Part shown: positions 1-11,155 of the stretch, piece after piece | Position numbering within the stretch: the stretch's first letter is position 1 | How the letters are laid out: every line of letters starts with the position of its first letter | NCBI GenBank assembly: GCA_905221605.1 | Contig: CAJNDS010002632.1 | Location: 251,169 to 315,168, forward strand | Direction of reading: 5' to 3' | Origin: Symbiodinium natans | Lineage: Eukaryota > Sar > Dinophyceae > Suessiales > Symbiodiniaceae | DNA length: 64,000 bases | The notes under the pieces: model-generated | The model's input: only the letters and a program-made list of their open reading frames with translations | The model's database searches: none | What the model was told of the DNA's origin: nothing | Translations under genes and position numbers: made by a program

Positions 1-1573
1 CCTAAACCCTAAACCCAAAACCCCTAAACCCCTAAAACCCTAAAACCCTCTAAAACCCTCTGAAACCCTAAAACCCTAAAACCCTAGAACCCTAAAACCC
101 TAAAACCCTAAAACCCTCCAAAACCCCGAAACCCTCTAAAACCCTAAAACCCCAAAACCCTAAAACCCTAAAACCCTCAAACCCTCAAACCCTCAAACCC
201 CAGAACCCCTAAACCCCTAAGACCCTAAAACCCTAAAACCCTCAAACCCTGAAACCCTAAACCCCTCAAACCCTAAAACCCCAAAACCCCAAAACCCCAA
301 AACCCTAAACCCCTAAAACCCTAAAACCCTCAAACCCTAAAACCCTGAAACCCTGAGAAGGGGGGCGGGGGGGGGGGGGGGGGGGACCCTTGACTGCTGC
401 CGCGCTGCGACGGGATGCACAACCACCTTGCCAGATTCGGCTCCAACGGGGGAATGAGGTGCCCTAAACCATAAACCCCAAAACCCTAAACCCTAAACCC
501 GAAACCCTAGATCCTACACCCTAGTCCCTTAAGAGGGTATATATGGGGATACAGGATACCTAATTCCCTCATTTCCCTACTAAGAACCAGCCAAACTAGC
601 TGCCGGCCTGACGGTTTAGAGATGAACCCTAAACCCTACTAAACCCTAAACCCTAAACCCCGTTAGGGGTTTGAGGCCCAGGGTTCGGAGGTTTAGAGAA
701 CCAGGTTCTTAGAGTTTAGGGTTGAGGGCTTAGGGTTTAGGGTTTAGGGTTTTTTTGTTGAGGGTTGAGGGTTTGAGGGCCAGGGCTGGGAGCGTCAGAG
801 TCTAAGGTTCTTAGGGTTTAGGGTTTAGGGTTTAAGGTTTAGGGTTTAGGGTTTAGGGTTTCGGGTTGAGGGTTCAGGGTTTAGGGTTTAGGGTTTAGGG
901 TTTAGGGTTTAGGGTTTAGGGTTTAGGGTTTAGGGTTTAGGGCTTTGCGAGTCGGGTCTCTAGCTTTAGCTCTCGGCCTCCTGAAGCTGAGAGACTCGGG
1001 GTTCTGAGGGTTCTGAGGACTCTTAGGGTTGTAAACCCTAAGCCCTAAACCCTAAACCCTAAACCCTAAACCCTAAACCCTAAACCCTAAACCCTAAACC
1101 CTAAACCCTAAACCGTGGTTCTCAGGATTCTTAGGGTTCCTAGGGTTCTTAGGGTTCTCAGGGTTCTTACGGTTCTCAGGGTTCCTAGGGTTCTTCGGGT
1201 TCCAAGGGTTTAGGGTGGACCAAGTAGGGCCAGAGTATGGCCTGAGGAAGGGTTCAGGGTTCAGGGTTTAGGGCTTGCAGGAGTTGTTCCAGAGACCCGT
1301 CCCAAATTGACCACAGGGTAGGATTCTGCGGGGTGCCTTGAAATCAGGAGTTCTCTGAAGGGGTCCTTTTATTCCCAAATGGTCCATCTCTATAACGCAC
1401 CGTTAGAACAACCACAAGATCTACCCTGAACCCTAAACCCCAAACCCTAAACCTCAAACCCTAAACCCTAAACCCCAAACACAAAAAAAAAAAAAAAAAC
1501 AAACCCCAAACCCTAAACCCCAAACCCCAAACCCCAAACCCTAAACCCTAAACCCTATACCCTGCCCCCTAAA

Positions 1574-1640
1574 CTCCATTTGGGCCTTGTCGTAGGGCTT
1601 CATCGCCAGGAAGGCCGTCAGCTCGAAGACGGTCCAAATC
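1574..1640 (-). CDS. Exon of TIR-like dinoflagellate membrane protein, WTVFELTAFL motif
   Basis: On the minus strand a candidate acceptor (CTGAAG) is followed by a frame reading IWTVFELTAFLAMKPYDKAQ. This resembles the conserved W-C-V-F/W-E-L-A-A-F block that I recall near the end of the TIR-like region in a large Symbiodiniaceae protein family; here Thr replaces the usual Cys. It is the last in minus-strand order of four motif blocks (11.1, 4.1, 3.7 and 1.6 kb). The flanking introns consist of TTTAGGG-type repeats. The family assignment rests on memory of the motif, and the donor site is not resolved. Function is unknown; TIR-like folds suggest signalling or NAD hydrolysis, but nothing here proves activity. 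Confidence 0.5.
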
Positions 1641-3045
1641 CTTCAGGGGGGTTTAGGGTTTAGGGTTTAGGGTTTAGGTTTAGGGTTCAGGGTTCAGGGT
1701 TCAGGGTTCAGGGTTCAGGGTTCAGGGTTCAGGGTTCAGGGTTCAGGGTTTAGGGTTTAGGGTTTAGGGTTTAGGGTTTAGGGTTTACCCTAAGCCCTAA
1801 ACCCTAAACCCTAAACCCTAAACCCTAAACCCTAAACCCTAAGCCCTAAACCCTAAACCCTAAACCCTAAACCCTAAACCCTAAACCCTAACCTAGGGTT
1901 CAGGGCTTAGGGAAACCGGAGCCCTGAGACCCTCAAGCCCCAGAACCCTAAAGCCCTGAACCCTTCCAAGCAAAAAAATACCCAGAAACCCCATCTAAGG
2001 ATAGTGCCTAGGGTTTAGGGCTTAGGGTTTACGCCTTAGGGTTCAGGGTTCAGGGTTCACTCAGGGTTCAGGGTTCAGGGTTCAGGGTTTAGGGTTTAGG
2101 GTTTTGGGCTTTTGCTAGTCCCATAGTGTCTTGAACGAATCCCAGGGTAGTTCCATGATGTACGGAGTGCCCGATTACGGGCCCATACTAAGGGACCATG
2201 TAACCCCAAGACCCCAAAACCCATCAAAACAACAAGCCCTGAAACGCTGAAGCCCCTGTCCATCAGACAAAATTCAGGGTTGAGGGTTTGAAGGCTCAGC
2301 TCCTCTAAGTTTAGGGTGTAGGGTTTGGGGTTTGGGGTTTAGGGTTAGGGTTAGGGTGTATCGGATTTAGGAGCTGTGGGGTCGTACCCTTAACCTTAGA
2401 ACTGCCACTCCCATCGGCCGAGAGGCCGTTTGAGGCTGCCTCTTGAGAGCAAAACCAGCCTGGGCAGAGGATGTTGGGGCGATGGGGGGGTGCGGGTTTA
2501 GGGTTTAGGGTTTAGGGTTTGGGGTTTGGGGTTTGGGGTTTGGGGTTTAGGGTTTAGGGTTTAGGGTTTAGGGGTTTAGGGGTTTAGGGGTTTAGGGGTT
2601 AGGGGTTTAGGGGTTTAGGGGTTTAGGGGTTTAGGGGTTTAGGGGTTTAGGGGTTTAGGGGTTTAGGGGTTTAGGGGTTTAGGGGTTTAGGGGTTTAGGG
2701 GTTTAGGGTTTAGGGTTTAGGGTTTGGGGTTTAGGGGGTTTAGGGTTTGGGGTTTGGGGCTTAAGGATTAGGATTTAAGGCGAATTCCTCAGCTATCTAT
2801 TTGCTTGTACGTGCAGAAGAACCCTGAAATGGAGCTCGTGCGGCTCCAGTGGATTTTGGACAGTGGGTTCTGGAGGCGATGCGGGGGCAAAGAGGGTTGT
2901 AGGATTTGTAGGGTTTAGGGTTTAGGGTTTAGGGTTTGGGGTTTAGGGTTTAGGTTTTAGGGTTTAGGGTTTAGGGTTTAGGGTTTGGGGTTTAGGGTTT
3001 AGGTTTTAGGGTTTAGGGTTTAGGGTTTAGGGTTTAGGGTTTAGG

Positions 3046-3345
3046 GCTGCAGGGCGTCCATATCGCCATTGAAAATGTCGATACTTTCTCCCATGTCGTA
3101 AAGTTCTTCGGCTGTCTCTTTCTCCCACTGCTTTACCACGTTCCAAAGTCATCTGGCAGCTTTGCCGTGGGTCGTTGCATTTTCTCTTTAAACTCATCGA
3201 AGATCACTCGCATGCGATCGTTCTTCAGATTTGCGGTGTCCAGCGCGGACTCTCCTTGGAGGAGTTCAGCACGCAAAGGTCGCCCGGTCGTCTGCATCGA
3301 TGGCAAAGCTTGGTGCTTCAGGATTGCGGGGTGTTGGGGCATTAA
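3046..3345 (-). CDS. Exon-like 300-bp unique block, possibly frameshifted
   Basis: This is the longest unique block in the first 10 kb. On the minus strand one frame from about 3342 contains GESALDTANLKNDRMRVIFD and is open to 3133. A second frame then continues with WEKETAEELYDMGESIDIF until it reaches the telomere-like repeat at about 3040. The two would join with a one-base shift or a very small intron near 3130. The plus strand is also open through the whole block, so strand is not certain. The minus reading looks more protein-like, but I do not recognise the product. It lies between two exons of the TIR-like gene, so it could be an alternative exon, a nested gene or a gene fragment. Confidence 0.25.
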
Positions 3346-3660
3346 GCCCTAAACCCTAAACCGTCAACCTGGTAGGGATCTAGGTTCCGGCAGTTTACTG
3401 TAGGGTTTTCGGGTCAGAGGTGCAAGGGGTTTCGGGTGCCGGCGAAGCAAAAACAGCACATGAAGCCCTAAACCAATAGTCTGTGCCGTTTAGGGCTCGT
3501 CTCTTCAACCCTAAACACGCGCTTAGGGCCTATATAACCCTATAGCCCGTTAAGGAGATTGCATCGGAACTGAGATTCCCAGATGCCCTCCTAAGACCTG
3601 GACCCCAAACCCTACACCCTAAACCCTCAACCCTAAACCCTAAACCCCCAAGCTCTCATC

Positions 3661-3736
3661 CGGGCGGCAGCGTCTCCGAGTGGCTTAGGTACGCCGTGAT
3701 GGAGCCAATCCCCTGCCTGCCGAACGCACTTGCAAT
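3661..3736 (-). CDS. Exon of TIR-like protein, GIGSITAYLSHSETL block
   Basis: After a CTAG acceptor the minus strand reads IASAFGRQGIGSITAYLSHS and then ETL. This fits the segment that follows the CIDQ motif in the dinoflagellate TIR-like family (roughly G-I-x-S-L-x-A-F-L-x-x-S). It sits in the expected order between the CIDQT exon at 4.1 kb and the WTVFEL exon at 1.6 kb, on the same strand. Other frames of the block are also open, so the call depends on motif order. The donor is not resolved. Confidence 0.45.
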
Positions 3737-4121
3737 CTAGGGGTTCTACCTTGGACCAGGGTTTAGGAAATAGGCTTTAGGGTTTAGGGTAATTAGAAAC
3801 CCTAAACCCTAAACCCTAAATTTTGTTGGTGGGGGGGGGGGGGGGGGGGCGGGGTATTAAAGCATACTTACAAAAGGCCAGTTTGCGGTTTAGGGTTTAG
3901 GGTTCAGGGTTTAGGGTCTAGGGTTTATGTCAGGGCTTAGGGAAGCCGAAACCCTAAAACCTAAACCCTAAACCCTAAACTTCCAAGACCCTGACGCATA
4001 AAACTTGGGACGTTCCCCCATATATACTAACAGTCCTTAATAGGGATTATAGTACCCCCACTATAATCCCTATTAAGGACTGCTGGTACTTCCCAACATA
4101 AAGCGAGAGCCCAAGATCAGC

Positions 4122-4188
4122 CTCTTCGCACGGTTGCTCGTTTGGTCGATGCACGCAGCATCGTAGAAGGCGTGATAGTGCGAGAAGC
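4122..4188 (-). CDS. Exon of TIR-like protein, FYDAACIDQT motif
   Basis: On the minus strand, directly after AAACAG, the frame reads FSHYHAFYDAACIDQTSNR. The core F-Y-D-x-x-C-I-D-Q-T matches the F-L-D-K-x-C-I-x-Q-T block of the dinoflagellate TIR-like family. The exon may end at an AGAG/GC junction at 4122 (a GC donor, which dinoflagellates use) or run further to about 4090. Telomere-like tracts flank it on both sides, and the CAG acceptor immediately follows one of them. Confidence 0.55.
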
Positions 4189-4866
4189 CTGTTTAGGGTT
4201 TTGGGTTTAGGGTTTAGGGTTTAGGGTTCAGGGTTCAGGGTTTAGGGTTTACGGCCTAGGATTGTGGCCTTTCGGGATGAATTTTTAGTTGGCGATGAGC
4301 CCTTACTCATATGCGCTTCAGATCCACCCAAAAAAAGTAAATCTTCTTCCTTGTAAGGGCAAGATAGGCATTGTTCTTTTGCAATTTCTGGGGGCCTCTA
4401 AACCGTAAGCCCGAAACCCCCTAACCCTAAACCCTAAACCCAAAACCTCAGACCCTGTACCCTAAACCGGGTTTGGGGTTTAGGGTTTAGGGTTCAAGGT
4501 TTAGGGTCTAGGGTTTAGGGCTTAAGGTTTAAGGTTTAGGGTTTAGGGTTTAAGGATTAAGGTTTAGGATTTAGGTTTTAGGGTTAGGATTTAAGGATTA
4601 AGGTTTAGGATTTAGCTTTAGGTTTAGGGGCGTTAGGGATTCTGGTTGAGGGCTCTGTGTAGGGCTTCGCATGGACTCTCTGCATGACGTATGACGCTCG
4701 GTTTAGGGTTTAGGGTTTGGGGTTTAGGGTTTAGGGTTTAGGGTTTAGGGTTTAGGGTTTAGGGTTTAGGGTTTAGGGTTTGGGGTTTGGGGTTTAGGGT
4801 TTAGGGTTTAGGGTCTAGGGTTTAGGGTTTAGTTTACCTGCACCCTAAGCCCTGCCGTTTGACAAC

Positions 4867-5058
4867 TTGTGTTGGTTTGGGCTTGGGGTTTGGGGTTTAG
4901 GGTTTGGGGCTTGGGGTTTTGGGTTGAGGGTTCAGGGCAGGGAGTTTGGGTTTGAGCTTCGCGTAACCATCATCAACGGTCAACCCTCAACCAAGTCGAA
5001 GTGCGCGCCTTTGCAAACCCGAAACCCCAAGCCCGAAACCCGAAATCCTAAACCCTAA
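4867..5058 (+). other. Short unique block with open plus-strand frame
   Basis: A plus-strand frame is open through this block, but its first half (to about 4940) is translated TTTAGGG-type repeat. Only about 20 codons (FELRVTIINGQPSTKSK) are unique. It may be an exon fragment. No splice pair can be set and the product is not recognised. Confidence 0.15.
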
Positions 5059-5127
5059 ACCCTAAACCCTATACCCTAAACCCTAAACCCTAAACCCAGG
5101 GTTCAGGGCTTAGGGAAACCGACTCTC

Positions 5128-5231
5128 CTCCCCTCTCAAAATCAACGCAGAGGCCACCTGCCAGTGACAGCACATCCTCGGTGAAGAGGAGCGTGATCCA
5201 AAAGGAGATGCTTCCGGCAAGCATGCACCAC
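5128..5231 (-). CDS. Exon-like block coding a hydrophobic helix, probably TIR-like gene
   Basis: After a CCTGAG acceptor the minus strand reads RWCMLAGSISFWITLLFTED and then VLSLAGGLCVDFERG. This is a likely transmembrane helix with short polar flanks. In the dinoflagellate family that has HSW and CIDQ motifs, I recall membrane-spanning stretches between the two. This block lies between the HSAW exon (11.1 kb) and the CIDQT exon (4.1 kb) on the same strand, which fits. Phase to the neighbouring exons is untested. Confidence 0.35.
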
Positions 5232-8061
5232 CTCAGGTTTAGGGTTTAGGGTTTAGGGTTTAGGGTTTAGGGCTTAGGGTTTAGGGTTTAGGGTTTAGGG
5301 TTTAAGGCTTAGGGTTTAGGGTTTAGGGTTTAGGGTTTAGGGTTTAGGGTTTAGGGTTTAGGGTTTAGGGTTAGGGTTTAGGGTTTAGGGTTTAGGGTTT
5401 AGGGTTTAGGGTTTAGGGTTTAGGGTTTAGGGTTTAGGGTTTAGGGTTTAGGGTTTAGGGTTTGGGGTTCCTTTGGCTGAGCCCACTTCGGGAGAAGAGG
5501 GAGGGAGGCGGGGGGGGGGGGGGGGGGAGACTTTGGAGGACGAGAGGGAACCCTCAACTCCAAATAAACCCTAAACCCTACACCCTAAATCCCCTAAACC
5601 CTAAACAAGGATTTAGCGCACAGTGGGTTGGCTTAAGGATTCGGGTTTAGGGATTAGATTTAACCAGGGCTGAGACTATGAGGCAACGCACCCTCGGCCC
5701 ATTGACAGATTCCGCCCACTTGGGAACCCCGTGGGAAGTAGGCGCTTTGTTCTAGCAACCCTACAAGGACACCCCTTTTCTGCACTCACCAACATGTATC
5801 AAGAACCATATATACACTCACCTACACCTCAATACGACCCCTAACAACCCCAAATCCTATAAACCCTAAACCTAAAACCTTGAAGAATATGAAACCCTAA
5901 ACCCTAAACCTTAAACCCTAAACCCTAAACCCTAGACGACCCCGTGAGCTAGCCCAAACCTCGGGAACTCCATCGGAGACCCCTCGAACCTTGGAGAACT
6001 GGGTTTAGGGTTTAGGGTGTAGGGTGTGGGGTTTAGGGTTTAGGGTTTAGGGTTTAGGGTTTAGGGTTTAGGGTTTAGGATTTAGGATTTAGGGTTCAGG
6101 GTTGAGGGTTTAGGGTTTAGGGTTTAGGGTTTAGGGTTTAGGGCTTAGGGCTTAGGGCTTAGGGCTTAGGGCTTAGGGTTTGGGAGGCTTCGGGGTCAGA
6201 AGCATAGTCATGGGCAGCAGCATTCCTCGGGCTTCAGGGCGCTAAGTCCTAAAGCCCCAAAACCCCAAACCCTAAACTGCAGACCCTAATTTAGGATTTA
6301 GGGTTTAAGGCTAACAGTTTACGGTTTAGGGCTACTCAAGGCCAAGGCCACATGCTGAACGCTTGCAGCATTTCCGTGCCGTTCACGGTGATGGATACCA
6401 GGGGCAGCACCCCTGATTTCAAGTGAAGAGTTTGGGGTTTGGGGCTTGGGGTTTGGGGTTTAGGGTTTAGGGTTTAGGGTTTAGGGTTTAGGGTTTAGGG
6501 TTTAGGGTTTAGGGTTTAGGGTTTAGGGTTTAGGGTTTAGGGTTTAGGGTTTAGGGTTTAGGGTTTAGGGTTTAGGGTTTAGGGTTTAGGGTTTAGGGTT
6601 TAGGGTTTAGGGTTTAGGGTTTAGGGTTTAGATTACCTACACCCCAAGCCCTGCCGTTGGGGGGTACCGACACGGGACACGGAACCATTTCAGGGGCATG
6701 TCAGGGGTCCCGTTTTAAGGGCCCATACTAAGGGACCATGTATAGCCCTTAACCCTAAACCCTAAACCCTAAACCCTAAACCCTAAACCCTAAACCCTAA
6801 ACCCTAACCCTCAACCCAAACCCCAACCACACCACCCCACAGGGGGGCCATGGGGGGGGTACCATGGGGTGGGGGGGGGGGGGGGGGGGGCAGCGACGCT
6901 GCACCATATATGGTCCAGTGCTCCCCGGCCCCCCCCCTCCCCACCCATGGTCTGGAACCCCCCCCCCCCCTGTGGTGTGGTTGGGGGTTGGTTTTAGGGT
7001 TAGGGTTTAGGGTTTAGGGTCAGGATTTAGGGTTTAGGGTTTAGGGTTTTAGGGTTTAGGGTTTGGGTTTAGGGTTTAGGGTTTGGGTTTAGGGTTTAGG
7101 GTTTGGGTTTGGGTTTAGGGTTTAGGGTTTTAGGTTTAGGGTTTTTGGTTTAGGGTTTAGGGTTTGAAAGGTTTTAGGGTTAACCCCCCCCCCCCTGTGG
7201 TGTGGTTGGGGGTTGGTTTTAGGGTTTAGGGTTTAGGGTTTAGGGTTGGTTTAGGGCTTAGGGTTTGACAGGGTTTAGGGTTAGAGACGGTAGACCTGGA
7301 GGGGGAAGGGGGGGGGGGGGTAAACGCCTCACACACATGGGTTTCCCCGAGGGCGCGCTCCGTCAACCGAACACAACACTCAAAACACGGGTTTTGGCGA
7401 GGTCGGCCCCCCCCCCCCCCTACCTGACCATACCATGGGGGGGGGGGGGGGGGGGCCGGACACGCCAGACGCCGGACCATATATACCCTACACAACCCAA
7501 GGGCCCATACTTCAGAACCTTTTAAGGGTGTAGGGGTTTAGGGTTTAGGGTTTCGGGTTTAGGGTTTAGGGTTAGGGTTTAGGTCTTCCCAAAGCCCTAG
7601 AACCCTCAAGCGGAAGAGGTTCAAGAAGTTGCCGTGCTTGGTGGGCTCAGTGCTCCTAAACTCTGAACCTAAACCCTAAACCCCCCAGCCCCCAAAACCC
7701 TGAATCTTGGTTTCTGGCAGGTTTCGAGGTTCGGGAATTCGCCCAACCATGAAACCCCAAGCTGGCCGCGCTCGTCCTCACAACTGTCCCGAAAAGACGC
7801 GAGAGCTTAATGGTTCAGTGCGCCTTATTAGGTCTGACAGTTTGGGGTTGCTTCGGGTCTAGAGGTTAGGGTTTAGAGGTTAGGGTTTAGGGTGGTTTAG
7901 AGTTTAGGGTTTAGGGTTTAGGGTGTAGGGTTTAGGATTAAGGGTGGTTTAGAGTTTAGGGTTTAGGGTTTAGGGTTTAGGGTTTAGGGTTTAGGGTTTA
8001 GGGTTTAGGGTTTAGGGTTTAGGGTTTAGGGTTTAGGGTTTAGGGTTTAGTATGTGACTTA

Positions 8062-8149
8062 AGTTCCCGGAAACCGCGACCTGAGACTCCGAAGGCGAGC
8101 TGCCTGCGGCCACCAGGACATAGCAAACGAGTTGCACCGCCACGCTCAC
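8062..8149 (-). CDS. Exon-like block coding a second hydrophobic stretch
   Basis: An ATAATCAG acceptor precedes a frame reading VSVAVQLVCYVLVAAGSSPS on the minus strand, a likely membrane segment. By position and strand it could be another exon of the TIR-like gene, between the HSAW and CIDQT exons. The evidence is only hydrophobicity, openness and the acceptor. Confidence 0.3.
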
Positions 8150-11092
8150 CTGATTATCGGGTTCTTTAAAAGAAGGGGGGTTCGAGGGGGATTTAGGGTT
8201 CAGGGTTCAGGGTTCAGGGTTTAGGGTTTAGGGTTTAGGGTTTAGGGTTTAGGGTTTAGGGTTTAGGGTTTAGGGTTTAGGGTTTAGGGTTTAGGGTTTA
8301 GGGTTTAGGGTTTAGGGTTTAGGGTTTAGGGTTTAGGGTTTAGGGTTTAGGGTTTAGGGTTTAGGGTTTAGGGTTTAGGGTTTAGGGTTTAGGCTTTAGG
8401 GTTTAGGGTATGCAACCCAAGGCTCCCTAACACTCCCCACCACTCCTTAAGGTTCCCGAGGTACCTACGCCCCATGAACCTCCCTCCCTTAAGAACCGTG
8501 TAATGAACCCTAAACCCTCAACCCGCCAGGCCCCAAAATCATGCCTCAAGAACTAGGGTCTATGGGTCTTAAGAACCTCATAATGGGTAATGGCTTTGGG
8601 TTTCGGTGAACTTAAACAAGAGCCCGAAACCTCCAACTGTGTGATCCAGAACTTTGCCACTGGTACGAAGGGCAAAAAGCCCAAAGCCCAAAACCTCAAC
8701 TAAAAAACCCTAAGCTTCCCTAAGCCCTAAGCCCTAAGCCCCAAGCCCTAAGCCCTAAGCCCGAAGCCCGAAGCCCGAAAGCCCTAAGCCCTGAGTCCTA
8801 AGCCCGAAGCCTTACGCTCTGACCCCTGAGCCCAAGCCCAAAGCCTAGGGTTTAGGGTTAAGGGTTTAGGGTTTCGGGTTCAGGGTTCAGGGTTTAGAGT
8901 TTAGGGTTTAGGGTTTAGGGTTTAGGGTTTAGGGTTTAGGGTTTAGGGTTAGGGCCTAAACCCAAAATCCTAAAACCCTAAGCCCCTTTCAGCTTCTGGC
9001 TTGTGGGTTGGAGGGTCCTCCCTAAATTGGGCAGAGAATAAGGGTTTAGGGTTTAGGGCTTAGGGTTTAGGGTTTAGGGTTTAGGGTTCAGGGTTCAGGG
9101 TTCAGGGTTTAGGGTTTAGGGTTTAGGGTTTAGGGTTTAGGGTTTAGGGTTTAGAGTTTAGGGTTTAGGGTTCAGGGTTTAGGGTTTAGGGTTTAGGGAC
9201 CCTAAGCCCTAAGCCCTCAGCCTTAAGCCCCCAAATCCGAGACAAGGCCATGAGGTTTTGGGTTGCGGGGCCCTAAACCCTAAACCCTAAACCCCCCAAC
9301 CCAAACCCCAAAGTGGAGTCCAGTCGCAAGAAGAGCCCTCAGCCCGTGAAACGCCATGGCCTCGGATGCGCGCGGGTTTAGGGTTTAGGGGTTTTAGGGG
9401 TTTAGGGTTTAGGGTTTGGGGTTTAGGGTTTAGGGTTTAGGGCTTAGGGTTTAGGGTTTCGGGTTACTGAGCCCAACAACGTGACCCAAGCCCCAAACCC
9501 TCTACCCCTAAGTGACATGGACCTGTAGAGTCCATTTTTCGAAATTTCTCGTAGCTCCCAAATCTCTTGGGCCCTGAACCCTACCTTCTATACATCCTAC
9601 ATCGCAAAACCCCTAAATCCTAAACCCTAAACCCTAAGCCCTAAACCCTAAACCCCTCGCAAAAAAAAGAAACGTCCCGCGGAGAATCTCAGGAAAGGTC
9701 TCGCGAGTGTCTGATTCTAATTGGGAAGCCGGAAGCCTGTCAAGGGAAAAGGGTTTAGGGTTTGGGGTTTAGGGTTTAGGGTTTAGGGCTTAGGGTTTAG
9801 GATTTCAGGGTTTAGGATTTCAGGGTTTAGGGTTCAGGGTAAGTTTCAGCAATTAGTCCGTGAGTCGGCTTGGTTCGGGTTCAGGTTGGAGGGTATCTGC
9901 TTGGGGCTCTCGTTTACGGTTTAGGGCTAGGGCGGGTTTAGACTTCTGCCGCGGACTCTGTGCGCTTTTGCGGGATGTTCGGGGGGTTGGCACCGAACAG
10001 AATTGTTGAGTTAAAACTTAACTGCCCGACACCGAGGAACGCGGGAAGATTGGAATAAAAATCGTGTCGTAGCTACCTGGGTAGGCCAGTACCCACATCA
10101 AGAAAGGCTTGGGGCTACAGTGTATATGCGTAGCGTTGAAGGTCTTCTCTGTTGGTCTTCGTTTATAAAAGCGTCGGGGCAAAAGCCAGAAGATGTAACC
10201 CTGAATCCCAAACCCTGAATCCCAAACCCTGAACCCTAAGCCCTAAACCCTAAACCCTAAACCCTAAACCCTGAACCCGAAACCCAAACCCTGAACCCGA
10301 AACCCTAAACCCTGAACCCGAAATCCTAACGTAGAGTGCTGGGCGGCCAGGGCCAAAAACTTTCTCCAGCACCTTTCCGACCAACCTCGGGACTGGGCAT
10401 ATAGGTTTAGGCTTTAGCGTTGAGGGTTGAGGGTTTAGGGTCTAGGGTTTAGGGTTTAGGGTTTAGGGTTTAGGGTTTAGGGTTTAGGGTTTAGGGTTTA
10501 GGGTTTAGGGTTTAAGGTTTAGGTTTAGGGTCTAAACCCTGAGCGGAGTGCAGGCTTCGGGGCCCTACGGGCTTGCAGGGCTCTAGAGCTTGAAGGGTTT
10601 TAGCGTGCAGGGTTTAGGCTTTAGGGCTTAGGGCGTGAGCCTAGACCCTAAACCCTAAAACCCTAAACCCCTAAACCCCTAAACCCTAAACCCTAAACCC
10701 CTAAACCCCTAAAACCCAAAACTTCACGAGTTCCGGGACCTGCAGACCCTACATGGATAAAGAAACCGGAACCAACCCCGAACTCTGAAACCGTATTTAT
10801 GAATCCGGCCCTAAACATTGAACCTCTGTAAGTACCCTAAACCCTAAACCCTCAACCCTAAACCTTAAACCCTAAACCCTAGACCCACCCGTCACCCCGG
10901 GTTTAGGGTTTAGGGCCTGTGCCGCCATCTCGGAGCCTAAAGCCCTGAACCCATTTTTTAGGGTTTAGGCTTTAGGCTTTAGGGTTTAGGGTTTAGGGTT
11001 TAGGGTTTCGGGTTTAGGGTTTAGGGTTTAGGGTTTCGGGTTTAGGGTTTAGGGTTTCGGGTTTCGGGTTAGGGTTTGGGTTTAGGGTTAGG

Positions 11093-11155
11093 GTGCCGCG
11101 GAGGCGTCCTTTTGAAGACCCAGGCGCTGTGGGTGATGAAGTAGTCGAGCTTGTC
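11093..11155 (-). CDS. Exon of TIR-like protein, DYFITHSAW motif
   Basis: The acceptor GCCGTTTTCGTAG is followed on the minus strand by DKLDYFITHSAWVFKRTPPR. The D-Y-F-x-x-H-S-W signature opens the TIR-like region in the recalled dinoflagellate family; here an extra Ala sits before the Trp. A GT directly after the Trp codon (TGG/GTCTTC) could be the donor. This block is upstream, in minus-strand order, of the CIDQT, GIGSITAYL and WTVFEL exons, as expected for one gene of about 9.6 kb or more. The true 5' end is unknown. Confidence 0.5.

Larger units (their letters stand above)
1..5100. repeat. Interspersed TTTAGGG/CCCTAAA tracts with exon-like unique blocks
   Basis: The window opens with degenerate CCCTAAA-type repeats (1-350) rather than a pure telomere, then a G-run (360-385). 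From there, heptamer tracts in both orientations alternate with unique blocks. Local variant tracts are visible: TTCAGGG at about 1685-1745, and an 8-mer TTTAGGGG array at about 2570-2705. Unique blocks lie at about 386-465, 1275-1425, 1573-1650, 2395-2495, 2790-2905, 3046-3345, 3655-3745, 4085-4195 and 4945-5040. Those called as exons are listed separately. The blocks at 525-625, 1275-1425, 2105-2230 and 4263-4400 show no convincing coding frame. Confidence 0.85.
5101..11080. repeat. Interspersed telomere-type tracts, continued
   Basis: Long near-perfect TTTAGGG tracts occur at about 5235-5465, 6440-6630, 7965-8050 and 8215-8400. C- and G-homopolymer blocks occur at 6840-6980 and 7300-7460. 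A segment at 8411-8506 recurs in diverged form at 22,799-22,912. The phrase GGGCCCATACTAAGGGACC occurs at about 2179 and 6718. Exon-like blocks besides those listed: minus strand 6345-6425 (VLPLVSITVNGTEMLQAF) and 7595-7650 (STEPTKHGNFLNLFRL), and plus strand 10,330-10,395 (AKNFLQHLSDQPRDW). I see nothing convincing in 5655-5840, 7710-7860, 9470-9600 or 9840-10,200. Confidence 0.8.

Noticed and set aside
1-350. A chromosome-end telomere at the left edge
   Set aside because: The repeats are degenerate (CCCTAAAA, CCCTCTAAA and others) and similar tracts fill the next 34 kb in both orientations. There is no run of perfect heptamers at the end.
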